Shown: positions 34,327 to 42,557 of the stretch, piece after piece
Numbering within the stretch: the stretch's first letter is position 1
Layout: each line of letters begins with the position of its first letter
NCBI GenBank assembly: GCA_028689145.1
Contig: JAQTWT010000004.1
Span: 70,323-134,322, forward strand
Direction of reading: 5' to 3'
Length of the DNA stretch: 64,000 nucleotides
From: Gallionella sp.
GTDB taxonomy: Bacteria; Pseudomonadota; Gammaproteobacteria; Burkholderiales; Gallionellaceae
Made by a program: the position numbers and the translations under genes
Notes under the pieces: generated by a model
Told to the model about the DNA's origin: nothing
The model's input: the letters and a program-made list of their open reading frames with translations, nothing else
The model's database searches: none

Positions 34327-34650
34327 ATGATGCAATCTGCTCAAGTGGTAAAAGCGTTGGCGGCATTGGCGCAACCTACTCGGCTGGCGATTTATCGTCT
34401 GCTGGTGGAATGCGGGCCGGAAGGTATGGCGGCAGGGCAGTTGGCCGAAAAGCTGAAAGTTGCACCGGCCACGATGTCGTTCCACTTCAAGACGCTTAGC
34501 CATGCCGGGCTGATCGAGAGCAGACAGGAGGGGCGGTTTATCTATTACGCGGCGAATTTTGCGGCAATGAACGGCATGGTGGATTATCTGACCGAGAATT
34601 GCTGCGGTGGGAATGCGGATGCCTGCAAGGTACCGGGTAAAAAATGTTGA
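34327..34650 (+). CDS. arsR: ArsR-family arsenite-responsive repressor
   Basis: This 107-residue winged-helix repressor has the recognition helix region VAPATMSFHFKTLSHAGLI near 47-65. The classical ELCVCDL metal site is missing; instead Cys lie near the C-terminus (NCCGGNADAC, plus a final Cys), resembling the relocated arsenite site of the Acidithiobacillus ferrooxidans ArsR. Arsenite binding should release it from DNA and induce arsCDA-acr3. A palindrome just upstream is its likely operator. arsC follows 22 bp after its stop. Confidence 0.92.
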   Translation: MMQSAQVVKALAALAQPTRLAIYRLLVECGPEGMAAGQLAEKLKVAPATMSFHFKTLSHAGLIESRQEGRFIYYAANFAAMNGMVDYLTENCCGGNADACKVPGKKC

Positions 34651-34672
34651 TAACTTTAATAAGGGAATCGAA

Positions 34673-35170
34673 ATGAGTGAAAAACAATACAAGGTGCTGG
34701 TGTTATGTACCGGCAATTCGGCGCGCAGTATTTTGGGCGAAGTGCTGTTCAATACATTGGGTAAGGGGAAATTCAAAGCTTACAGTGCCGGCAGTAAACC
34801 AGCCGGGCTGGTTAATCCGGGCGCGTTGGAGCTGTTGCAGCAACAAGGTCACAGCATCGAAGGGTTGCGCAGCAAAAGCTGGGACGAGTTTGCCGCACCC
34901 GGCGCACCGGAGTTTGATTTTATCTTTACCGTGTGCGACAACGCAGCCGGAGAAACCTGCCCGGTTTGGCCGGGCAAACCGGCCACCGCACATTGGGGTA
35001 TTCCCGATCCTGCGCATGTCGAGGGCGATGAGGCTCGGCGCGCAGCTTTCAAGAAGGCCGCAGATCAGTTGGCGCGACGTATCCAGTTATTCATGAATTT
35101 ACCCATTGAGAAATTGGACAAAATCACCCTGAAAGAAAAGCTTACTGAAATCGGGCGCACTCAAGATTGA
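34673..35170 (+). CDS. arsC: Thioredoxin-type arsenate reductase ArsC
   Basis: ArsC reduces arsenate to arsenite, which can then be exported. The 165-residue LMW-phosphatase-fold protein has the P-loop LCTGNSARSIL (C-x5-R, Cys near 12) and the two further Cys in TVCDNAAGETCPVWPG, giving the three-Cys relay of the thioredoxin-coupled class. I chose the ATG at 34673 (MSEKQYKVLVL), with AAGGGA upstream. The C-terminus is slightly extended (KLDKITLKEKLTEIG). It lies between arsR and arsD, with 10 bp to arsD. Confidence 0.94.
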   Translation: MSEKQYKVLVLCTGNSARSILGEVLFNTLGKGKFKAYSAGSKPAGLVNPGALELLQQQGHSIEGLRSKSWDEFAAPGAPEFDFIFTVCDNAAGETCPVWPGKPATAHWGIPDPAHVEGDEARRAAFKKAADQLARRIQLFMNLPIEKLDKITLKEKLTEIGRTQD

Positions 35171-35180
35171 GGAGGATATG

Positions 35181-35789
35181 ATGGGCAAGCTACAAGTATT
35201 CGATCCGGCATTGTGTTGCAGTACGGGCGTATGCGGCACCGAAGTGGATCAGGCTCTGGTCAGCTTCTCGGCTGATGTGGATTGGGCCAAACAAAACGGG
35301 GCGCAGATCGAGCGTTTCAATCTGGCCCAGCAACCGATGGCCTTCGCTGAGAATGCGCAAGTAAAGGATTTGCTGGAGCGCTCCGGTCAGGAGGGGTTGC
35401 CGCTGATTCTGCTGGATGGTGAAATCGTCTTGACTGGACGTTATCCCACTCGCGACGAATTGGCTGAATGGCTGGACATTGTGGCCGCGCCCTCGCTGTT
35501 TACCGCGCAGGTTGCGGAACTCGTTGCCATCGGTGCCGCCATCGCTTGCAACTGCGAACCCTGTTTCAAATACCATTACGATCAGGCACGCAAGCTGGGC
35601 GTGAGCAATCTGGATATGCGCTATGCAGTGGATCTTGCGCAAAAGGTCAAGGACACCCCGGCCCGTGTCATGCTGGATAACGCCCAGCGTTATCTCGGCC
35701 CGGCTACGTCCGACACTGTCGCGGAAGCGGGTTCATGCTGCGTCACGGCTCCGGTGACTTTCGTTAAACCCGCTTCCAAATGCTGCTGA
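35181..35789 (+). CDS. arsD: ArsD metallochaperone fused to an AhpD-like domain
   Basis: ArsD hands arsenite to the ArsA pump ATPase. Residues 1 to about 110 are ArsD: FDPALCCSTGVCG has the three Cys used in the family, then EGLPLILLDGEIVLTGRYPT. Residues about 112-175 resemble a carboxymuconolactone decarboxylase/AhpD-type helical domain with a redox-like pair, ACNCEPCFKYHYDQA. The tail has further Cys pairs (GSCCVTAP and a final KCC), common in ArsD. ArsD alone is near 120 residues, so this 202-residue form is a fusion. GGAGG stands 5 bases before the ATG at 35181. Confidence 0.88.
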   Translation: MGKLQVFDPALCCSTGVCGTEVDQALVSFSADVDWAKQNGAQIERFNLAQQPMAFAENAQVKDLLERSGQEGLPLILLDGEIVLTGRYPTRDELAEWLDIVAAPSLFTAQVAELVAIGAAIACNCEPCFKYHYDQARKLGVSNLDMRYAVDLAQKVKDTPARVMLDNAQRYLGPATSDTVAEAGSCCVTAPVTFVKPASKCC

Positions 35790-35797
35790 ACTTGCCC

Positions 35798-37552
35798 ATG
35801 AAATTCCTCGAACATCCGCCGCGCTTCCTGTTCTTCACCGGCAAGGGCGGGGTGGGTAAGACTTCAATCGCTTGCGCTACCTCCATCCAGTTGGCGGAAG
35901 CCGGAAAGCGCGTGCTGCTGGTGAGCACCGATCCGGCATCCAACGTCGGGCAAGTATTTGGCATCACGATAGGCAATCGCATTACCGCTATCCCGGCCGT
36001 AGCGCGATTGTCCGCACTGGAAATCGACCCGCAGGCCGCGGCACAGGTATATCGGGATCGCATCGTCGGCCCGGTGCGCGGCGTGTTACCGGACACGGTG
36101 GTCAAGGGTATCGAGGAGCAACTCTCCGGTGCCTGCACCACGGAAATCGCGGCGTTCGACGAGTTCACCGCACTGTTGACCGACCCAAGCCTGACCGCTG
36201 ATTACGACCACATCATTTTCGACACGGCACCAACCGGGCATACGATACGGCTGTTGCAGCTGCCCGGTGCATGGAGCGGTTTCCTGGAAGAGGGTAAAGG
36301 CGATGCATCGTGTCTCGGCCCCTTGGCCGGTCTGAAAAAGCAGCGGGAACAGTACAAGGCGGCGGTCGATGCGCTGGCCGATGGCAAGCGTACCCGGCTG
36401 ATTCTGGTCGCCCGCGCCCAGCAGGCCACCTTGCGCGAAGTCGCCCGCACGCATGAAGAACTCGCGGCCATTGGCTTGCGGCAGCAGTACTTGGTTATCA
36501 ACGGTGTGCTGCCAAAAATCGAAGCGGAAAATGACCCGCTGGCTGCGGCCATACACGAACGTGAACTCGCCGCGCTGAACGCAATCCCCGACGTATTGAA
36601 GGCGCTGCCATTGGACAAGGTTGAGCTCAAATCCTTTAATCTTGTCGGTCTGGATGCCTTGCACCAGTTGCTGACAGATACGGCACCGCTTGCATTGGAC
36701 TTAGCCAATAACCCCATCTTGTTCGACGAACCTCACTTGTCCGAACTGGTTGACGGCATCGCTGCGGACGGTCACGGCCTGGTGATGCTGATGGGCAAGG
36801 GCGGTGTCGGCAAAACCACGCTGGCGGCAGCTATCGCGGTGGAACTGGCACACCGGGGTTTACCGGTGCATCTCACGACATCCGATCCCGCCGCGCACTT
36901 GTCAGAAACGCTGACGGGTTCCCTGGAAAACCTGACGCTAAGCCGCATTGACCCGCATGCGGAAACCGAACGCTATCGACAGCATGTGCTGGACACCAAG
37001 GGCGCGCAACTCGATATACAAGGCCGCGCAATGCTGGAAGAAGATTTGCGTTCGCCCTGTACCGAGGAAATCGCCGTGTTTCAGGCTTTCTCCCGCATCA
37101 TTCGCGAGGCAGGCAAAAAGTTCGTGGTGATGGATACTGCGCCGACCGGACACACGTTGTTGCTGCTAGACGCAACAGGCGCTTATCACCGCGAAGTGTC
37201 GCGGCAGATGGGCAATAAGGGCATGAACTTCACCACCCCGATGATGCAGCTTCAGGATGTGAAGCAAACCAAGGTGCTGCTCGTGACACTGGCAGAAACC
37301 ACGCCGGTATTGGAAGCGGCAAACCTGCAAGCCGATTTGCGCCGCGCCGGTATTGAACCCTGGGCATGGATCATCAATACCAGTGTGGCGGCGGCTTCGG
37401 CAACATCGCCGCTGCTGCGCCAGAGAGCCGCAAATGAGCTGCGCGAAATCAATGCGGTTGCCAGCCGGCATGCACAGCGTTATGCGGTTGTTCCTCTGCT
37501 CAAGGATGAGCCGGTTGGCGTAACGCGCCTGCTGGAACTAGCCGCCGGTTAA
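35798..37552 (+). CDS. arsA: Arsenite efflux ATPase ArsA
   Basis: ArsA is the cytosolic ATPase that drives arsenite export through a membrane pump. The 584 residues carry two homologous halves: Walker A FFTGKGGVGKTS (near 14) with DTAPTGHTIRLLQLPG, and LMGKGGVGKTTLA (near 332) with DTAPTGHTLLLLD. The three metal-site Cys lie in LSGACTTEIA, GDASCLGP and LRSPCTEEIA. The start MKFLEHPPRFLFF aligns with other ArsA proteins; an upstream ATG at 35780 would overlap arsD. acr3 follows 43 bp later, so ArsA may energise an Acr3 pump. Confidence 0.95.
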   Translation: MKFLEHPPRFLFFTGKGGVGKTSIACATSIQLAEAGKRVLLVSTDPASNVGQVFGITIGNRITAIPAVARLSALEIDPQAAAQVYRDRIVGPVRGVLPDTVVKGIEEQLSGACTTEIAAFDEFTALLTDPSLTADYDHIIFDTAPTGHTIRLLQLPGAWSGFLEEGKGDASCLGPLAGLKKQREQYKAAVDALADGKRTRLILVARAQQATLREVARTHEELAAIGLRQQYLVINGVLPKIEAENDPLAAAIHERELAALNAIPDVLKALPLDKVELKSFNLVGLDALHQLLTDTAPLALDLANNPILFDEPHLSELVDGIAADGHGLVMLMGKGGVGKTTLAAAIAVELAHRGLPVHLTTSDPAAHLSETLTGSLENLTLSRIDPHAETERYRQHVLDTKGAQLDIQGRAMLEEDLRSPCTEEIAVFQAFSRIIREAGKKFVVMDTAPTGHTLLLLDATGAYHREVSRQMGNKGMNFTTPMMQLQDVKQTKVLLVTLAETTPVLEAANLQADLRRAGIEPWAWIINTSVAAASATSPLLRQRAANELREINAVASRHAQRYAVVPLLKDEPVGVTRLLELAAG

Positions 37553-37595
37553 ATTGCCGTCTAAGACCGGCATCGGACACATAAAGGATTAAAAC

Positions 37596-38624
37596 ATGAG
37601 CTTATTCGAGCGTTACCTGACCGTTTGGGTCTTTCTGTGCATCATCGTCGGCGTGGTGCTCGGGCAATTTATGCCGGGTGTGTTTCAGGCCATCGCCAGT
37701 CTGGAGATCGCCAAGGTAAACATCCCGGTCGGCGTGCTGGTGTGGGTGATGATTATTCCGATGCTGTTGCGTATAGACTTCGGCGCGCTGCATCAGGTGA
37801 AGAAACATAGCCGCGGTATCGGCGTTACGCTGTTTATCAACTGGGCGGTGAAGCCTTTCTCGATGGCATTTCTCGGCTGGCTGTTCATCCGCCATGTGTT
37901 TGCCGATTATCTGCCACAGGATCAGCTCGACAGCTATATCGCCGGCTTGATTTTGCTGGCCGCCGCGCCCTGTACCGCGATGGTGTTCGTGTGGAGCAAT
38001 CTGGTGAAGGGCGATCCTTATTTCACGCTGTCGCAAGTCGCGCTCAATGATGCCATCATGATTTTCGCTTTTGCGCCGCTGGTAGCGTTGCTGCTAGGTG
38101 TCGCCAGTATCGCCGTGCCGTGGGATACGCTGTTCGTTTCAGTGCTGTTCTACATCGTGATCCCGGTCATCATCGCGCAGTTGCTGCGCAGCCGCTTGCT
38201 GGCGAACGGCGAAGAAGGGTTCAGACACGCGATGGAGCGCATCGCTCCATTCTCGATGGGCGCGCTGCTGGTGACGCTGGTGCTACTGTTCGCGTTGCAG
38301 GGCAACGCCATCGTCGCGCAACCGCTGGTGATCGCGATGCTTGCCGTGCCGATCCTGATCCAGGTGCTGTTCAACTCCGGTCTGGCCTATTGGCTGAATC
38401 GCCGTCTGGGGGTGGTGCATTGTGTCGCCGCGCCGTCGGCGCTGATCGGCGCAAGCAATTTTTTCGAGCTGGCTGTCGCCACCGCCATCAGCCTGTTCGG
38501 TTTTCAGTCAGGCGCGGCGTTGGCAACCGTGGTCGGCGTGCTGATCGAGGTGCCGGTGATGTTGCTGGTGGTTAAAATCGCCAATGCCACGCAGGGCTGG
38601 TACGGTCATAAAGAAAGCAACTAA
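37596..38624 (+). CDS. acr3: Arsenite efflux transporter Acr3
   Basis: Acr3 exports arsenite across the inner membrane. The 342-residue BASS-fold protein has ten predicted membrane helices. The conserved segment LLAAAPCTAMVFVWS near 125 contains the essential Cys, and ALNDAIMIFAFAPL plus the NFFELAVATAISLF region near 290 are family signatures. AAAGGAT lies 7 bases upstream. It is last in arsRCDA-acr3; a 143-bp inverted-repeat element starts 1 bp after its stop. Confidence 0.95.
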   Translation: MSLFERYLTVWVFLCIIVGVVLGQFMPGVFQAIASLEIAKVNIPVGVLVWVMIIPMLLRIDFGALHQVKKHSRGIGVTLFINWAVKPFSMAFLGWLFIRHVFADYLPQDQLDSYIAGLILLAAAPCTAMVFVWSNLVKGDPYFTLSQVALNDAIMIFAFAPLVALLLGVASIAVPWDTLFVSVLFYIVIPVIIAQLLRSRLLANGEEGFRHAMERIAPFSMGALLVTLVLLFALQGNAIVAQPLVIAMLAVPILIQVLFNSGLAYWLNRRLGVVHCVAAPSALIGASNFFELAVATAISLFGFQSGAALATVVGVLIEVPVMLLVVKIANATQGWYGHKESN

Positions 38625-38625
38625 A

Positions 38626-38768
38626 GGGAACCTCTATAAATCCAAACTCCGTCGCGATACTGCGTTGCTCATAGAAAATTACTCCTAACATATCAAACAT
38701 ATGCGTCGTCGTAATTTTTTACTCGCTCCTTGTCTCGCTTAGGATTTTGAATTTATAGAGGCCCCCTA
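38626..38768. repeat. 143-bp element with terminal inverted repeats (copy 1)
   Basis: GGGAACCTCTATAAATCC at the left and TTTATAGAGGCCCCC at the right form terminal inverted repeats. Internal blocks CTGCGTTGC, ACATATGCG and AATTTTTT are shared with the copy at 54094. No coding frame is present. The rest of the 341-bp gap before the next gene holds only its AT-rich promoter region. Confidence 0.75.
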
Positions 38769-38965
38769 AAGAGGCGGGCGGTATGCTTAACAATTGCAAA
38801 TATTAAGCGAACCTATGCTGGTGTTTTTTGTTGATGTCATGTCCGTCGGTAGGCTGTAACAAAAGAAAAAACGCCAAACCATTCAATCGGCTCAAAATAT
38901 TACAGTTCTATTCATGCAGGATATTGCATATACTGTTTCCGCAACTTTATCTATTGGGAGGAAAA

Positions 38966-39340
38966 ATGACTACCGAGAAGCCTGCTGTAACCGTGAAAAA
39001 GACTGCAACCGTTAAAGCGCCTGCCCCGGCAAAAAAAGCGGCGAAGCCTGTTGCAAAACCTGCAACCAAAAAAGCCGTGGCAAAGCCGAAACCGGCGGCG
39101 AAAGAACCTGCCAAACAGCCTAAAGCGAAAGTGGTGCACGACAGTTTCTCCATGCCCAAAGCCGAGTATCAGAAGATCGCCGAAATCAAGGAAATCTGCC
39201 TGAAGGCGGGGCTGCATGTCAAAAAGAGCACGGTGTTGCGTGCCGGCTTGAAAGCATTGGGGGCAATGAGCGCCGCGCAAATGAAGAGCGCGATTACCGG
39301 ACTGGAAGCGGTTAAAACCGGACGACCAAAGAAGTCGTAA
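38966..39340 (+). CDS. Lys/Ala/Pro-rich histone H1-like protein with a small folded C-terminus
   Basis: The 124 residues start at the ATG at 38966 with GGGAGG 5 bases upstream. Residues 1-55 are low-complexity K-A-P repeats (KTATVKAPAPAKKAAKPVAK) like histone H1 tails, expected to bind DNA without specificity. Residues 56-115 (FSMPKAEYQKIAEIKEICLK, VKKSTVLRAGLKALGAMS) look like a compact helical or ribbon-helix domain, and the end GRPKKS resembles an AT-hook. It probably is a nucleoid protein. It is a single gene convergent with the HDOD gene. Confidence 0.75.
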   Translation: MTTEKPAVTVKKTATVKAPAPAKKAAKPVAKPATKKAVAKPKPAAKEPAKQPKAKVVHDSFSMPKAEYQKIAEIKEICLKAGLHVKKSTVLRAGLKALGAMSAAQMKSAITGLEAVKTGRPKKS

Positions 39341-39354
39341 GACGTGCTACTCAA

Positions 39355-39382
39355 GCCTGTCCGGCATAGTAGTCGGACAGGC
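39355..39382. terminator. Bidirectional hairpin between convergent genes
   Basis: GCCTGTCCG and CGGACAGGC pair perfectly around a 10-base loop between the histone-like gene and the HDOD gene. There is no long T-run, so termination is likely but not certain. Confidence 0.5.
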
Positions 39383-39396
39383 AGCGGGATTCCGCG

Positions 39397-40242
39397 CTAA
39401 TCCCCGCTTAATACATTTGCAATATCGCTGCGCAATTCATCGAATTCCTGAATGGAGAACTGCAGGCGTTTCAATACCGGCGGTTGCCATATTTCCCACC
39501 AGTCGCTATGCAAACCCAAATGTGAATCCACGATATATTCTGCCGCCTGAACAATGCTTACCCAGTTGCAAATCTCGATTGAGGCCGGGTCGGTAACCGA
39601 GGCGAAAATCGTGAGATCATGATGGTACAGGATCGCACGGCACATATTCGGGGGGAGCAACCAGTTGCGCGCCAGCAGATTGCCAACTACCGCATGAGTG
39701 GTCGAATAACAGCTGTTTTCGACCGCACAGACATTTCCACTGATACGTGCTATCTCGTCGACATTCTTGAGGTAATCCGGGTATTTCTGCATCAGCACGG
39801 GAATGCCGCAATCGTGAAACAGACCGACGGTATAAGCATCGTCGCAGGATGTGCCGGGAATCTGTGCCGCGATGCGCGATGCTGCCAAAGCGGTCATATT
39901 GGAGCGGTCCCAGAATTCATCCATACCTGCCAAGTTGGGTACCACATTGGCGCGCAACGCCACGTTACTGAGCAGATTGACGGTATTTCTGAGACCCAGC
40001 ACAGTGACCGCCTGGGGAACCGAAGACACTTTAATGCGCAGGCCGAAAAACGGCGAATTGGCAAGCTTGAGCATCGGTGCGGACAAGCCGACATCCTGCA
40101 CGATCAAACGCGCGATCTTGCCCAAATCTGCATCCGGTGATTGCGCCTCTTTCATCGCCGCCAATAATGCGGTCGGACAGGGCGGTAAATGGATTCCGTT
40201 TAACACCTGTTCGGCTGCAGTTGTCTCTGATTTGGCATGCAT
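39397..40242 (-). CDS. HDOD-domain signalling protein
   Basis: HDOD domains are HD-like output modules without full catalytic residues, linked to regulation of motility, type IV pili or cell cycle. The 281-residue protein is a single HDOD domain: LPPCPTALLAAMKEAQSPDA near 19, LGKIARLIVQDVGLSAPMLK near 38, SSVPQAVTVLGLRNTVNLLS near 73 and VGLFHDCGIPVLMQKYP near 139. No other domain or membrane helix is visible. A 517-bp region with repeats separates it from the divergent CYTH-CHAD gene. Confidence 0.88.
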   Translation of the reverse strand: MHAKSETTAAEQVLNGIHLPPCPTALLAAMKEAQSPDADLGKIARLIVQDVGLSAPMLKLANSPFFGLRIKVSSVPQAVTVLGLRNTVNLLSNVALRANVVPNLAGMDEFWDRSNMTALAASRIAAQIPGTSCDDAYTVGLFHDCGIPVLMQKYPDYLKNVDEIARISGNVCAVENSCYSTTHAVVGNLLARNWLLPPNMCRAILYHHDLTIFASVTDPASIEICNWVSIVQAAEYIVDSHLGLHSDWWEIWQPPVLKRLQFSIQEFDELRSDIANVLSGD

Positions 40243-40555
40243 ATTTCTATCCTTGGTTATGGTATGGCGGTGTATTCAGCGTGCCCTGCCGGAATTCGAT
40301 CACCGCAAGACCCTCCAGTAGCCGAATTTTGGCGGGGGTGGAAACTCTACACGCGGCTCAATCAACAATCAACTATTTGATATTTTCAACCGCCTATTTA
40401 AGCGCAGGTTGCACATTAAAGCCAAACCTGTTCTGTTGCACGGATTCTCTCCTGTTGTAATGGAATACGGTAACCCGAAATGAAGTCTTCCGGTTTGAAA
40501 CAGTCCGCCAAACTGCACAGCAAAATTTTTGGATTGCCTGTTATAGTGAGCACTC

Positions 40556-40740
40556 TAACGGGCATGGCAAGTTGCCACTCTTGATAATAAACTTGCCACG
40601 CCCGTTTCCCCCTATCCAAACTTTCCCCGCGCAAGCGGGATAACCAATGACTTAGTTGGCGTTGTTTGCCAACCTAGTCAGATGGCTAGTTGTTTCACCT
40701 GGGAAGGGCAAACGAATCGCTGCGCGAGTTTCACGTTAAC
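40556..40740. repeat. Palindromic repeat array interrupted by a hairpin element
   Basis: TAACGGGCATGGCAAGTTGC, the mirror arm GCCACGCCCGTTTCCC, GCGCAAGCGGG and CGCTGCGCGAGTTTCACGTT follow the order of the repeat at 25812. Between CAAGCGGG and GGGAAGGGC lies a 61-bp hairpin element. The array ends 18 bp before the CYTH-CHAD start. Confidence 0.75.
40640..40700 (+). repeat. 61-bp hairpin element, copy D, nested in another repeat
   Basis: ATAACCAATGACTTAGTTGG starts it and GATGGCTAGTTGTTTCACCT ends it, exactly 61 bp as in copy C. GGG flanks it on both sides (40637-40639, 40701-40703). The uninterrupted repeat at 25812 represents the empty site. Confidence 0.75.
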
Positions 40741-40758
40741 GCTTTATTTGAGGTAGAC

Positions 40759-42276
40759 ATGGCAGTCGAAACCGAGCTCAAATTACGCATCGCTCCCGAG
40801 CAGCTGGCCAGGCTGAAGCGGCATCCGCTGCTCGGCAAACATCAAATCACGCGTCCTGTCACGCGCCGCCTCTACAATATTTATTACGACACGCCGAAAC
40901 TCGAATTGCACAAATCGGCAATGGCGTTGCGTCTGCGCCGCTCCGGGCGGCAATGGTTGCAAACCCTGAAGGGGGGCGGTTCGGTCAAAGCAGGTTTGCA
41001 CCAGCGCAACGAGTGGGAAATACCGGTAAGCCGCGCGGCGCTGGATTTTTCCTCGCCGCAGGCCGCAGAGTTTGACGAGCATTTGCCGCTGCCGTTGCGC
41101 AAAAGATTGCAGCCGGTGTTTGTCACCGATTTTTCCCGCACCAGCCGCATGCTGGACTGGCAGGGGACACAAATCGAATTGTGCATGGATCAGGGCGAGG
41201 TGCGTACTGAACAGCACAGCGCGCCGATCTGCGAACTTGAGCTGGAATTGAAATCCGGTGAGCCGCGCCAGTTGTTCGAACTGGCGCTGGCGCTGCTGGA
41301 GATCGTGCCGTTCGAGCTGGAAACGGTCAGCAAGGCGGAACTTGGCTTCCGGTTATTGTCGGGATACGCCGACTGTCCGGTTAAAGGCTATGCGCCGGAT
41401 ATTGCCAAAAAAGACACGCTGGCGGATGTGTTGCAAACGTTGGTCTGGTCTTGTCTGCTGCATCTGCAGGGCAACTTGCGCGGGGCGATGGGTAGCGATG
41501 ATGCGGAATATCTGCATCAAATGCGTGTGGCATTGCGCCGTTTGCGCGTGGTGCTGCGCATGGCAGGAAAGTTACGCGCCGACAGTCAGCTGGAGGCATT
41601 GGGTAAAGATGTCGCGGCGCTGTGTATCGCTTTGGGACGCACCCGCGAATGGGATGTATTCATTGCCCAGATAGCGCAGCCGATGTGCGCGCGGATGGCC
41701 GGTCATGGCGGTTTGCAGGCGATGCTGGCGACCAGTGAGCGGCAACGCGACGGCTGTTATGCGGCATTGCGCGGCGCGGCGCGGGCGCGCGAATTGCAGC
41801 GATTGATATTGCGCTTTGCCGTCTGGATGAACGGTTCGTATTGGCTGCATCAAGGGGAAGATATGCCGCTGGTGCGCAATTTTTCGGCACGCCGTTTGCG
41901 TAAACTGGCCGGGCGATTCACCCAGTCCGGCCTGCAACTGGATACTCTGGATGCCGCTCGGCTGCACTCTCTGCGCATTCTTGCCAAGAAGCTGAGATAC
42001 AGTGCGGAATTTTTTTCCGATTTGTACGGCAGAAAAAAAACCGGGGCATTCCTCGCGGCATTAAGCGAAGTGCAGGAAGTGCTCGGACAAATCAACGATG
42101 TGGCGGTCGCGCACCGCCTGCTGGAGGAGCTGGCGGCACTGCCGGATTTATCGCGGCACCAGGAAGCGGTTGTGCTGGCCAAGGGCTGGATAGCCCACGG
42201 CTTGTCACACCAGTTCACCGCGTTGAGGAAAGCCGTTCAACGTTTTAATAAGCAGCCCGCATTCTGGGAGAAATAA
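40759..42276 (+). CDS. CYTH-CHAD domain protein, probable inorganic triphosphatase
   Basis: CYTH enzymes hydrolyse triphosphates in a beta tunnel; CHAD is a helical domain that binds polyphosphate. From the ATG at 40759 the 505 residues start MAVETELKLRI (the ExExK motif), with RRLYNIYYDTPKLEL and LRLRRSGRQWLQTLKGGG in the tunnel. From about 225 a His-rich CHAD domain follows (YLHQMRVALRRLRVVLRMAG, LRILAKKLRYSAEFFSDLYG). The layout equals E. coli YgiF. Polyphosphate binding would fit the phosphate theme of the window, but no linkage is shown. The nearest upstream gene is divergent. Confidence 0.9.
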   Translation: MAVETELKLRIAPEQLARLKRHPLLGKHQITRPVTRRLYNIYYDTPKLELHKSAMALRLRRSGRQWLQTLKGGGSVKAGLHQRNEWEIPVSRAALDFSSPQAAEFDEHLPLPLRKRLQPVFVTDFSRTSRMLDWQGTQIELCMDQGEVRTEQHSAPICELELELKSGEPRQLFELALALLEIVPFELETVSKAELGFRLLSGYADCPVKGYAPDIAKKDTLADVLQTLVWSCLLHLQGNLRGAMGSDDAEYLHQMRVALRRLRVVLRMAGKLRADSQLEALGKDVAALCIALGRTREWDVFIAQIAQPMCARMAGHGGLQAMLATSERQRDGCYAALRGAARARELQRLILRFAVWMNGSYWLHQGEDMPLVRNFSARRLRKLAGRFTQSGLQLDTLDAARLHSLRILAKKLRYSAEFFSDLYGRKKTGAFLAALSEVQEVLGQINDVAVAHRLLEELAALPDLSRHQEAVVLAKGWIAHGLSHQFTALRKAVQRFNKQPAFWEK

Positions 42277-42557
42277 TTCGGTTGCATGATTTTCACGGAT
42301 TATCACATGCCGCGTTAACCTGAATCATTGCATCGGATGAATAGTTTTTTACCGTGCATACGAAACCGGTCTTGCCACTTAGAGCGAAAATTCAACCACT
42401 CGTCATGTGTGTATTGAATCCATTCGTGCAATCCAATAATCTGCGCACGTTTGAAACTTGCTGAAAAATATGGCCGTAAAGCCACTGTGCCAAAGGCGGC
42501 TACGCAAGAAGAACTGCGGCTTGGATGTTCATCAGTTAAATAGACAGGTTGATAAAA

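Noticed and set aside
42315..42557. Minus-strand frame ending HEWIQYTHDEWLNFRSKWQD upstream of the response regulator
   Set aside because: Its upstream two thirds run antisense to the receiver-PP2C gene, there is no start or ribosome site within the intergenic part, and I recognise no family. It may be a gene remnant but cannot be supported.
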